Source: Bosea sp. (in: a-proteobacteria)
GTDB taxonomy: Bacteria; Pseudomonadota; Alphaproteobacteria; Rhizobiales; Beijerinckiaceae
Direction: 5' to 3'
Length of the DNA: 64,000 nt
NCBI RefSeq assembly: GCF_023953965.1
Contig: NZ_JAMLIX010000001.1
Span: forward strand, 1,231,001-1,295,000
Shown: positions 40,634-47,670 of the stretch, piece after piece
Position numbering within the stretch: the stretch's first letter is position 1
Layout of the letters: every line of letters starts with the position of its first letter
Position numbers and translations under genes: made by a program
The notes under the pieces: model-generated
Told to the model about the DNA's origin: nothing
Seen by the model: only the letters and a program-made list of their open reading frames with translations
Databases searched by the model: none

Positions 40634-41458
40634 GTGGCATCGCTTCGCCCGCGACTGACGGTGCTGCGTGCGGCGGCCGCCTGCCTCGCCCTCGTCTGGA
40701 CCGGGCTCGCGCTCGCCGCGGAGCCGTCCTGGCCGGCCCTGACCGGGCGGGTCGTCGACGGTGCGAACCTCATCGCCCCCGACGTCCGCCAGCGGATCGA
40801 GGACAAGCTCAAGGCGCATGAGGACAAGACCTCCGACCAGGTCGTGGTCGCGACCGTGCCGTCGCTGCAGGACGTGACGATCGAGGATTTCGCCAACGGC
40901 CTGTTCCGCCACTGGCAGCTCGGCCAGAACGGAAAGAACAACGGCGCCCTGCTGATCGTCGCGCCGAAGGAGCGCAAGGTCCGCATCGAGGTCGGCTATG
41001 GGCTCGAAGGGGCGCTGACCGACGCACTCTCGAAGGTCATCGTCACCACGGCGATCGCGCCGAAGTTCAAGACCGGGGATTTCACCGGGGGGATCGAGGC
41101 CGGCGTCGACGCCATCCTGACCATCCTGGCGGGCGACGCCGAGGAATGGCAGCGCCGGGCCGAGGTCCGCTCGGACGAGAGCGCGCTCGGCGAGGATATC
41201 GCCGTCATTATCGCGATGGTCCTGATCTTCCTGTTCGTCGTCGCCTTCCTGCGGGGCCTGAGGCAGCAGGGCGGGGCGCGGCGGCATCGCCTGCGCAACG
41301 GGCGATGGGTGAGCCTGCCGCAGAGCACGAGCTGGAGCACGGGTTCGAGCTCCAGCTCGGGCTGGAGCAGCGGCGGAGGCGGCTGGAGCTCGGGCGGGGG
41401 CGGGTTTTCGGGCGGCGGCGGCTCATCCGGCGGCGGCGGGGCCTCGGGAGACTGGTGA
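40634..41458 (+). CDS. TPM-domain (YgcG-like) membrane protein with Ser/Gly-rich tail
   Basis: A 274-residue protein. It has a signal peptide (1-29), a TPM domain (about 35-160: 'LTGRVVDGANLIAPDVRQRIEDKLKAHEDKTSDQVVVATVPSL', 'QNGKNNGALLIVAPKERKVRIEVGYGLEGALTD'), one membrane helix (about 187-207), and a cytosolic tail of Trp-Ser-Ser-Gly repeats ending G-G-G-G. TPM domains fold like acid phosphatases of photosystem II assembly, and the Gly/Ser tail is typical of YgcG-type members. It starts at GTG 40634; its TGA overlaps the ATG of the next gene. The biochemical role is unknown. Confidence 0.9.
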   Translation: MASLRPRLTVLRAAAACLALVWTGLALAAEPSWPALTGRVVDGANLIAPDVRQRIEDKLKAHEDKTSDQVVVATVPSLQDVTIEDFANGLFRHWQLGQNGKNNGALLIVAPKERKVRIEVGYGLEGALTDALSKVIVTTAIAPKFKTGDFTGGIEAGVDAILTILAGDAEEWQRRAEVRSDESALGEDIAVIIAMVLIFLFVVAFLRGLRQQGGARRHRLRNGRWVSLPQSTSWSTGSSSSSGWSSGGGGWSSGGGGFSGGGGSSGGGGASGDW

Positions 41459-42063
41459 TGGATGCAGCCGACAGGGATGCGATCGCGGAAGCGGTGCGCC
41501 GGGCCGAGAGCCTGACGGCCGGCGAGATCGTCGTGGTGATCGACCGGGCGGCGTCGAGCTATCGCAACGTCCCGGTTATGATGGCGCTCACCCTGGCGCT
41601 GTTCGTGCCCTGGCCGCTGATCTCGCTGACCACGATCAGCGCGCAGAAGATCTTCCTGATCCAGCTTCTCTGCGCGGCGGCGCTCCTGGCGACGCTGCTC
41701 TGGTACGGCCGCGGCGGGCGCTTCGTGCCCGGCTTCGTCAAGCGTCGGCGCGCGCATGACGTGGCGCTGCGGGAGTTCACGGCGCGCGGGCTGACGCGGA
41801 CGAAGGGACGCACCGGCGTCCTCATCTATATCGCGCTGCAGGAGCGCTATGCCGAAATCCTCACCGACACCGGTATCGACGGGCTGGCCGGGGAGGATGC
41901 CTGGGGCGCCATCATCGAGCCGCTGCTCGCCGCCGCGCGCGAGGACCGGCTGACGGAAGGGTTGATCGCGGCCGTCGGTGCGGTCGGCACGGTTCTGGCG
42001 CAGCATGCGCCGCCGGTTCCCGACGATGTCGACGAGCTGCCGAACAAGGTGATCCTGCTCTGA
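41458..42063 (+). CDS. Second TPM-domain membrane protein
   Basis: A 201-residue protein whose ATG overlaps the preceding stop (TGATG). The TPM region is split: 'MDAADRDAIAEAVRRAESLTAGEIVVVIDRAASSYR' at the N-terminus, then two membrane helices ('VPVMMALTLALFVPWPLISL' and 'IFLIQLLCAAALLATLLWY'), then 'RAHDVALREFTARGLTRTKGRTGVLIYIALQERYAEILTDTGIDGLAGEDAWGAIIEPLLAAAREDRLTEGLIAAVGAVGTVLAQHAPP'. This layout matches the small TPM proteins that accompany YgcG in LemA cassettes. It probably forms a membrane complex with the two upstream proteins. Confidence 0.88.
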   Translation: MDAADRDAIAEAVRRAESLTAGEIVVVIDRAASSYRNVPVMMALTLALFVPWPLISLTTISAQKIFLIQLLCAAALLATLLWYGRGGRFVPGFVKRRRAHDVALREFTARGLTRTKGRTGVLIYIALQERYAEILTDTGIDGLAGEDAWGAIIEPLLAAAREDRLTEGLIAAVGAVGTVLAQHAPPVPDDVDELPNKVILL

Positions 42064-42076
42064 GCCCCCGGCAGGC

Positions 42077-42856
42077 TCAGCGGCGCGCCGGTCCCCCGGC
42101 CGGTCCCCTGGCCGCACCGAGGATTGCGCCCGGCATCGTCAAGCCGTGCTTGCCGGTGCGCTCGGCCTGGACGATGACGACATAGCCGTCGGCCTCCGGG
42201 GCCTCGGTCGCCGAGAGCGGCGCGGTCAAGGTCGTCTCCCCGCCGGTCCAGTCGCCGACGCGGACCATGCCGCGCACGACATTGGCATAGGAGAGCGTGC
42301 GGCCCTGGTTCTCGCCGCGGGTGACCGGCACGGCCGCCTGATGCGTGGTCGGCAGCACCCAGACGCCGGCGCTCGTCGCGGCCCCGCCTGCGGCCGGCGC
42401 GACCCGGATCCGGAGCGCGCCGCCCTCCTCCTTCAGCGTGACGCTCGCTGCAAAGCCGGTCGCGGCGAACTGGCTCACCGCCTTCTCGATATCCGCCCGC
42501 TCCGAGCCGATCGCATGGGCGGTGCCGTTGACGACGGCCTGGGGGGTGTAGACCTGCCCGTCGCCGCGGGCCTTGGCGTAGAACTTCTGGCGACGGGCGA
42601 AGGAATCCTTGCCGAGCGTGTCCTTCCAGCCGAGATAGTCCCAATACGTCACCGGCAGGGTGAGCGCGATCAGCCCGGGGTCCCTGGCGAGCTCCATCAC
42701 CAGCGCGTCGGCCGGTGGGCAGGAGGAGCAGCCCTGGCTGGTGAAGAGCTCGATCACCGCCTTGAGCGGCTTTGCCGGCGCCTCGGCCCGCGCCGCCGCC
42801 AGGCCCAGCGCAAGGGCCGCGGCAGTCGCTGCGAGATGGCGCGGGCGAGGGGACAT
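42077..42856 (-). CDS. DUF1223 secreted thioredoxin-like protein
   Basis: A 259-residue exported protein with a signal peptide to about residue 25 (AAARAEA). The DUF1223 core begins 'AVIELFTSQGCSSCPPADALVMELARDPGLIALTLPVTYWDYLGWKDTLG', a thioredoxin-fold segment with the redox-type Cys43-x-x-Cys46 pair, followed by 'FARRQKFYAKARGDGQVYTPQAVVNG'. The family is common in alphaproteobacteria and is of unknown function, probably a periplasmic thiol oxidoreductase. The ATG at 42854-42856 is used. It follows lpxXL on the same strand, 68 bases away, and may be its last co-transcribed neighbour. Confidence 0.88.
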   Translation of the reverse strand: MSPRPRHLAATAAALALGLAAARAEAPAKPLKAVIELFTSQGCSSCPPADALVMELARDPGLIALTLPVTYWDYLGWKDTLGKDSFARRQKFYAKARGDGQVYTPQAVVNGTAHAIGSERADIEKAVSQFAATGFAASVTLKEEGGALRIRVAPAAGGAATSAGVWVLPTTHQAAVPVTRGENQGRTLSYANVVRGMVRVGDWTGGETTLTAPLSATEAPEADGYVVIVQAERTGKHGLTMPGAILGAARGPAGGPARR

Positions 42857-42924
42857 GGTCAGGGCTCTTTGGGCGACGGATCTTGCGGAGGTTAGCAAAG
42901 CCCGCAATCCGCCGGCGAGGGAAA

Positions 42925-43905
42925 TCACGTTGCCTTGAAAACCGGCACCGTCGCGCGGGCGTGATCGAATTCGGCGCGCGCGGCGGCCGGAATCATGTTG
43001 GGGCGCCAGCGGCGATGCATCCAGAGCCATTGCTCGGGATGCTCGCGCACCCAGCCCTCGACCACGGCCGTCATCATCGCCATCGCGCCCTCGACGTCGA
43101 TCTCACCCCCGGCGTCGCGCGGCAGGTCGAGCGGCGGCGTCAGCTCCAGCCGGAAGCGGTGGTCCGGCAGGCGCACCACCCGCACGCCATGGACCGGGCA
43201 TTCGAAGCGGCGGGCGAACTTGCCCATGATCGGGTTGGTCAGCGCCGGGCGGCCGAAGAAGGGCACGACCACGCCGCGGGTGAAATGCTGGTCGATCAGC
43301 ATGCCGAGATGGCCGCCCTTCTCCAGCACGCCCTGCATGGCGAAGGCGGCTCCCTGCTTGGCCGCCGCGAGCCCGCCCATGGCGCCGGAGCGGATCTCGT
43401 GGACCACGGCCGCGATCGCCGGGTCGTTGGGGGCGCGGAAGACGGCGGTGGTCTCGAGATCGTAGGCCGCCGCGCAGATCGCCGGCAGCTCCCAATTGGC
43501 GAGATGGGTCGAGAAGATCAGGCCGGGCTTGCCGTCATCCTTGAGCGCGATGAAATGCTCGATGCCCTTGACCTCGACGCGCGAGGGCTTGTCGGGGTTG
43601 TGGTAGTCGTAGTCGAAGAGGGCGCCGAGATTGGCGTATTCGCCGGCGACGCGGCCGAGGTTTTCCCAGGCGCCGCGCGCGATGCGCCTGACCTCGGCCT
43701 CGTCCTTCTCGGGGAAGGCGGCCCGGATATTGGCGAGCGCGACGCGGTTGACCGGGATCAGCGGGCTTGCCGTGCGCAGGAGCCAGCCGCCGAGATCGCT
43801 GGCGCGGTCGGGTCCCAGCAGGCGCAGGAAGCCGAACAGGGCGCGGATCACGCCGATCATCACCGCAGCACCGGCGCGCGCGGCGATCGCCTTCAATCGT
43901 CTCAA
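42925..43905 (-). CDS. lpxXL: Lipid A very-long-chain acyltransferase LpxXL (LpxL/HtrB family)
   Basis: A 326-residue acyltransferase (from the TTG at 43905) with one N-terminal membrane helix. The HX4E catalytic motif is His134-Leu-Ala-Asn-Trp-Glu139 in 'STHLANWELP'. 'FRAPNDPAIAAVVHEIR', 'GMLIDQHFTRGVVVPFFGRPA' and 'PEQWLWMHRRWRP' are typical of the LpxL/HtrB family. Its place at the end of the acpXL cluster identifies it as the enzyme that moves the 27-hydroxyoctacosanoyl-type chain from AcpXL to lipid A. The start is uncertain: TTG at 43941 (12 residues longer) and ATG at 43860 (shorter) are alternatives. Confidence 0.88.
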   Translation of the reverse strand: MRRLKAIAARAGAAVMIGVIRALFGFLRLLGPDRASDLGGWLLRTASPLIPVNRVALANIRAAFPEKDEAEVRRIARGAWENLGRVAGEYANLGALFDYDYHNPDKPSRVEVKGIEHFIALKDDGKPGLIFSTHLANWELPAICAAAYDLETTAVFRAPNDPAIAAVVHEIRSGAMGGLAAAKQGAAFAMQGVLEKGGHLGMLIDQHFTRGVVVPFFGRPALTNPIMGKFARRFECPVHGVRVVRLPDHRFRLELTPPLDLPRDAGGEIDVEGAMAMMTAVVEGWVREHPEQWLWMHRRWRPNMIPAAARAEFDHARATVPVFKAT

Positions 43906-44017
43906 GGTCGGTCCAGCCTCAATCGCCCGTGCCGAGAGCAAGACCGGGCCTCAAAGGGCGCGATCTGGGGCAGGAACGGCGCCCGCGTCAAGTGCCGGCC
44001 GGGCAGAGCCGCGAGGC

Positions 44018-45040
44018 TCAGAAGGCGACGACGACCTTGCCGAAGACCTGCCGGCCCTCGATCCGGGCGAGGCCCTTCTCGAATTCGGCCAGCGGGAAGA
44101 CCGAATCGATCACCGGCTTCATGCCGCCGGCCATCTTCTCCAGCGACTGGGCGATGTTCTCGATGCGGCAGCCGAAGGAGCCGGTGATGCGGTATTGCTG
44201 CTGGAAGAGCTGCATCAGGTTGATCGAGGCCGAGGGGCCGGAGGTGGCGCCGCAGGTGACGAGCCTTCCGCCGCGCTTCAGGCTAAGCAGCGAGCCGTTC
44301 CAGGTGTCGGCGCCGACATGCTCGAAGACGACGTCGACGCCCTTGCGCCCGGTGAGCTTGCGCACCACGCCCTCGAAGCGGTCCTCGCGGTAGTTGATGA
44401 CGTGGTCGGCGCCGAGCGCCTTGGCCTTGGCGCCCTTCTCGTCGTCGCCGACGGTGGTGTAGACCGTGCAGCCGATCGCCTTGGCCATCAGGATCGCCGC
44501 CGTGCCGATGCCCGAGCCGCCGGCATGGACGAGCACCGATTCGCCGGGTTGTAGCTTCGCATTGTCGAACAGCATGTGCTGGACCGTGCCGAAGCCGATC
44601 GGCGCGCAGGCGGCTTCCTCGAAGGAGACGCCCTTCGGCGCCTTGATCGTCAGCCGCGCCGGGCGGTTCAAAAGTTCGCGGGCGAAACCGTCGATATGGA
44701 AGCCCATGATGCCGGCGACGTTCTCGCAGAGATTGTCGCGGCCTTCGCGGCAGGCCTTGCACGCGCCGCAGGTATCGGCGCCATAGGCGGTGACGGTGTC
44801 GCCCGGCGCGAAGCCCTCGACGCCCTCGCCGACGCAGACGATCTCGCCCGCGGCCTCGACGCCCGCCGCCTGGGGCATCTTGCGCTTGGCGAAGGCCATG
44901 CCGCGAAAACCCCAGAGGTCGAGATAGTTCAGCGCCACCGCCCTGATGCGGATCTGCACCTCGCCCGGAGCGGGCGGCGGCGGCGGCGCGATCTCCTCGA
45001 GACGGAGGTCACGGTCGCCATGGAGCTGGAGGGAACGCAT
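44018..45040 (-). CDS. Alcohol-dehydrogenase/quinone-reductase-like MDR protein of the VLCFA cluster (Adh2XL)
   Basis: A 340-residue medium-chain dehydrogenase/reductase. The structural zinc site is Cys91, Cys94, Cys97 and Cys105. The nucleotide fold has 'VLVHAGGSGIGTAAILMAKAIGCTVYTT'. The usual catalytic-zinc ligands are missing: the Cys near residue 40 is Asp41 (NYLDLWG), and the GHE motif is replaced by 'QAAGVEAAG'. It is therefore more like a zinc-independent quinone or enoyl reductase, which fits a proposed role as the enoyl-reductase step of very-long-chain fatty acid synthesis. In the cluster it lies between fabG and lpxXL, separated from fabG by a toxin-antitoxin pair. Confidence 0.87.
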   Translation of the reverse strand: MRSLQLHGDRDLRLEEIAPPPPPAPGEVQIRIRAVALNYLDLWGFRGMAFAKRKMPQAAGVEAAGEIVCVGEGVEGFAPGDTVTAYGADTCGACKACREGRDNLCENVAGIMGFHIDGFARELLNRPARLTIKAPKGVSFEEAACAPIGFGTVQHMLFDNAKLQPGESVLVHAGGSGIGTAAILMAKAIGCTVYTTVGDDEKGAKAKALGADHVINYREDRFEGVVRKLTGRKGVDVVFEHVGADTWNGSLLSLKRGGRLVTCGATSGPSASINLMQLFQQQYRITGSFGCRIENIAQSLEKMAGGMKPVIDSVFPLAEFEKGLARIEGRQVFGKVVVAF

Positions 45041-45056
45041 GAGGGTTCAGAGACTT

Positions 45057-45341
45057 TCAGGGCTGGTCCGGCCATTGCCGGGAGGTATGGAAAACAGCGA
45101 GGATTTCGACGCGGCCGTCGCGGACCCGGTAAGGCAGGATGTAGGGCGTTCCAGTCAGGACGAATTCGCGGGTCCCGTCGCTGCGTCCCGGCCGCCCGAT
45201 TTCTGGATGGCTGACGAGTACGGCGGATCGCGTCTCGACCAGATCGACCAGCGCCGCAGCGGCAGATCCGCTATCTTTCGCGATGAACGCGAATATCTGA
45301 TCGAGCTCGCGCAGCGCACGTTTCGTCCAGATGAGTTTCAC
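45057..45341 (-). CDS. RelE/ParE-family toxin
   Basis: A 94-residue ParE-like toxin: 'IWTKRALRELDQIFAFIAKDSGSAAAALVDLVETRSAVLVSHPEIGRPGRSDGTREFVLTGTPYILPYRVRDGRVEILAVFHTSRQWP'. 'HPEIGRPG', 'R-E-F-V' and 'YRV..VEILAVFH' are the family fingerprints. ParE toxins poison DNA gyrase; RelE relatives cut mRNA, and sequence alone does not settle which applies, though the HPEIGRPG pattern favours ParE. The ATG overlaps the antitoxin TGA by four bases. It lies 16 bases before the adh gene, inside the lipid A cluster. Confidence 0.9.
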   Translation of the reverse strand: MKLIWTKRALRELDQIFAFIAKDSGSAAAALVDLVETRSAVLVSHPEIGRPGRSDGTREFVLTGTPYILPYRVRDGRVEILAVFHTSRQWPDQP

Positions 45342-45580
45342 TCGGCCATGGCCTTGTATTTACGGAACACGGCCTCGACTTCCTCGTCCGTCGCGAACTC
45401 GCCGCGATCAGCTTCGGCGATGCCTGCCTTGATCCGCTGAATCTGCCAGGCGTTGAGCTCGACATAGTCCTGGATCGCCTTCGCCGCGATCCAGTTGCGC
45501 GAGCGGTCGGTGTCGGCGGCGAGAGCGTCGAGCTTGGCCAGCATCTCGTCGTCGAGGCGAATGGTGAAGGCTGCCGTCAT
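45338..45580 (-). CDS. Ribbon-helix-helix antitoxin
   Basis: An 80-residue antitoxin. The N-terminal ribbon-helix-helix is 'AAFTIRLDDEMLAKLDALAADTDRSRNWIAAKAIQDYVEL', which binds the operator; the C-terminal part 'QIQRIKAGIAEADRGEFATDEEVEAVFRKYK' wraps the ParE toxin. The ATG at 45578-45580 is followed upstream within 4-30 bases by a palindromic operator, consistent with autorepression. The frame is coupled to the toxin by ATGA overlap. Confidence 0.9.
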   Translation of the reverse strand: MTAAFTIRLDDEMLAKLDALAADTDRSRNWIAAKAIQDYVELNAWQIQRIKAGIAEADRGEFATDEEVEAVFRKYKAMAE

Positions 45581-45583
45581 GTC

Positions 45584-45608
45584 GGTTCACTCCGGTTCGA
45601 AGTGAACC
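45584..45608. promoter_or_regulatory. Palindromic operator of the ParE/RHH module
   Basis: GGTTCACT (45584-45591) and AGTGAACC (45601-45608) are perfect 8-bp arms. A third half-site, GGTTC, lies between at 45594-45598. TGTCG (45580-45584) and CGACA (45612-45616) extend the symmetry imperfectly. The site directly precedes the antitoxin start and falls in the 55-base gap after fabG. Confidence 0.6.
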
Positions 45609-45635
45609 ATACGACAGATCTTCGCCCCTGTCGAT

Positions 45636-46382
45636 TCAGCGATGCACGCCGAGCTGGGCCGTCAGCCCGCCGTCGACCGGCAGCACGGTCCCGCTGATGT
45701 AAGCCGCGGGCTCGCTCATCAGGAAGGCGGCAAGCCCTGCGACCTCCTCCGGCCTGGCGAAGCGCCCGGCCGGGATCTGCCCCTGCATCCTCTCGCGATA
45801 GGCGGCGTAGGGCGCCATCATGTCGGTGTCGACGAAGCCCGGCGCGATCACGTTGACGGTGATGCCGCGCTTGCCCGTCTCGACGGCCAGCGTCTTGGCA
45901 TAGGAGATCAGCGCCCCCTTCGAGGCGGCATAGGCCGCGTTTCCGGGGTTGCCGCGCAGCGCCGCGACGGAGCCGATCGCGACGATGCGGCCGGCGCGGG
46001 CGCGGATCATGCCCCGCATCAGGCTCTTGGCGAGGCGGGTGAAGGCCCAGAAATTGACCTGCATCGCCGCTTCGGCCCTGTCCTGGTCCAGCATCGCGGC
46101 GAGCGCATCATAGGGCTGGCCGGCATTGTGGACGAGGCCGAACCAGCTCTCGCCCTCGCGCGCCTCGCAGAAGGCGGCGAGCGCGGCCCTGTCGGAAAGG
46201 TCGAGCGGCAGCGCCGTGATGCTGCTGCCGGGATGGGCGGCGGCTATCTCGTCGGCCAGCGCCAGCGCCTGTTCGGCGGAGGAGCGGAAGGTGAAATCGA
46301 CGTCGTGGCCGGCGGCCGCGAGCGCGCGCACGATCGCGGCGCCGACACCCTTGGCGCCGCCGGTGACGAGAATCCTGGTCAT
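45636..46382 (-). CDS. fabG: 3-oxoacyl-ACP reductase (FabG-like SDR) of the VLCFA cluster
   Basis: A 248-residue SDR: 'ILVTGGAKGVGAAIVRAL' binds NADP(H), 'LVHNAG' follows, and Ser138, Tyr151 and Lys155 form the active site ('AIGSVAALRGNPGNAAYAASKGAL'). The end 'AYISGTVLPVDGGL' is typical of FabG. It should reduce 3-oxoacyl-AcpXL during elongation. Its ATG overlaps the fabF1 TGA by four bases, so it is an integral part of the operon. Not all acpXL clusters carry a dedicated reductase. Confidence 0.92.
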   Translation of the reverse strand: MTRILVTGGAKGVGAAIVRALAAAGHDVDFTFRSSAEQALALADEIAAAHPGSSITALPLDLSDRAALAAFCEAREGESWFGLVHNAGQPYDALAAMLDQDRAEAAMQVNFWAFTRLAKSLMRGMIRARAGRIVAIGSVAALRGNPGNAAYAASKGALISYAKTLAVETGKRGITVNVIAPGFVDTDMMAPYAAYRERMQGQIPAGRFARPEEVAGLAAFLMSEPAAYISGTVLPVDGGLTAQLGVHR

Positions 46383-47659
46383 GCGGCCTCCGGGGGCGCC
46401 GTCAGCACGAGGCAGGTGTTCTGGCCGCCGAAGCCGAAGGAGTTGGACAGGACCGTCTTCACCTTCGCCTTGCGGGCTTGGTTGGGCACCACGTCGAGCG
46501 CGATCGCCGGATCGGGATTGGCGTAGTTGATCGTCGGCGGGATCAAGCCGTTGGCGATGGTCAGGAAGGAGATCACCGCCTCGACCGCGCCGGCCGCCGT
46601 CAGGGTATGGCCGATCATCGACTTGTTCGAGGAGATCGGCAGGCTTGCCATGCGCGCGCCGAAGACGGCGGCGCAGCTCATCGCCTCCATCTTGTCGTTC
46701 TCGGGCGTCGAGGTGCCGTGGGCGTTGATGTAGTCGACATCGTCGGGGGTGAGCCCGGCATCGGCGAGCGCATCCTGCATGGCGAGGATGGCGGGCTTGC
46801 CGTCGGGGCTGGAGCGGGTGCGGTGGAAGCCGTCGCCGCGCTCGCCGCAGCCGGCGACGATGCCGAGGATCGTCGCGCCGCGGGCGAGCGCATGGTCGTA
46901 ATCCTCCAGCACCAAGGCGCCTGCGCCCTCGCCCATGACGAAGCCGTCGCGGTTCTTCGAGAACGGCTTGGCCGCGCCTTCCGGCGGATCGTTCTGGGTC
47001 GACAGCGCTGAGAGCAGCGAGAAGCGGATCAATGCCTCGGCATGGATCGAGCCGTCGGTGCCGATGCACAGCGCGGCTTGCGTATCGCCCCTGCGGATCG
47101 CCTCGACGCCCATCTGGATCGCGGTCGCGCCCGAGGAGCAGGCGGTCGAAAGCGAGATCGGCGAGCCCCTGGTGCCGAAGCGATCGGCGATGTGGTCGGC
47201 GACGCCGCCGAAGACGAAGAGCTCGTGCATCGCCCGGAACTTGCCCGTCGCGGCGGTGCGCAGCAGGCCGTCATAATCGGCCTCGCCCGCAGTGGCGCGG
47301 GCCATCTCCTGCTTCTGCGGCCATTCCATCTCGACCGGGGGGACGGCCATGAAAAGCTCGCCGGGGAAATCGCCGGCCGCGCCGATGCCGCTCTGGCCGA
47401 TCGCTTCCTCGGCCGCGAGCGTGGCGAGCTTCTCGGAGAGCTGGGGGGCGGTGAAAGGCTCGTCGAACAGGAAGTCGACGGTGCCGCCGATCGAGGTTTT
47501 CAGCCCCTCGGTCGGGAAGCGCCCGATGCGGTGGATGCCGGATCTGCCGGCCGTCAGCGCCTGCCAGTTGGCGTCCTTGCCCTGGCCGAGCGAGGTGACG
47601 ACGCCGAGCCCGGTGACGGCGACGAGCGGACGACCCTTGGCGTCGCGATGCGTGGTCAT
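46379..47659 (-). CDS. fabF1: Beta-ketoacyl-ACP synthase II of the VLCFA cluster (FabF1XL)
   Basis: A 426-residue condensing enzyme with a full Cys-His-His triad: Cys174 in 'LSTACSSGATAI', His314 in 'INAHGTSTPEND' and His351 in 'SNKSMIGHTLTAAGAVE'. 'GFVMGEGAGALVLE' is also characteristic. It elongates the acyl chain on AcpXL towards C26-C30. I use the ATG at 47657-47659 with a GAGG ribosome site; a GTG at 47674 overlaps the fabF2 stop and would add five residues. It is encoded directly after the degenerate fabF2, the arrangement of a ketosynthase/chain-length-factor pair. Confidence 0.93.
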   Translation of the reverse strand: MTTHRDAKGRPLVAVTGLGVVTSLGQGKDANWQALTAGRSGIHRIGRFPTEGLKTSIGGTVDFLFDEPFTAPQLSEKLATLAAEEAIGQSGIGAAGDFPGELFMAVPPVEMEWPQKQEMARATAGEADYDGLLRTAATGKFRAMHELFVFGGVADHIADRFGTRGSPISLSTACSSGATAIQMGVEAIRRGDTQAALCIGTDGSIHAEALIRFSLLSALSTQNDPPEGAAKPFSKNRDGFVMGEGAGALVLEDYDHALARGATILGIVAGCGERGDGFHRTRSSPDGKPAILAMQDALADAGLTPDDVDYINAHGTSTPENDKMEAMSCAAVFGARMASLPISSNKSMIGHTLTAAGAVEAVISFLTIANGLIPPTINYANPDPAIALDVVPNQARKAKVKTVLSNSFGFGGQNTCLVLTAPPEAA

Positions 47660-47670
47660 GGCCTCAAACC

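Noticed and set aside
41323..41458. Ser/Gly repeat coding region as a possible DNA repeat element
   Set aside because: It is the in-frame Gly-rich tail normal for YgcG-type TPM proteins.
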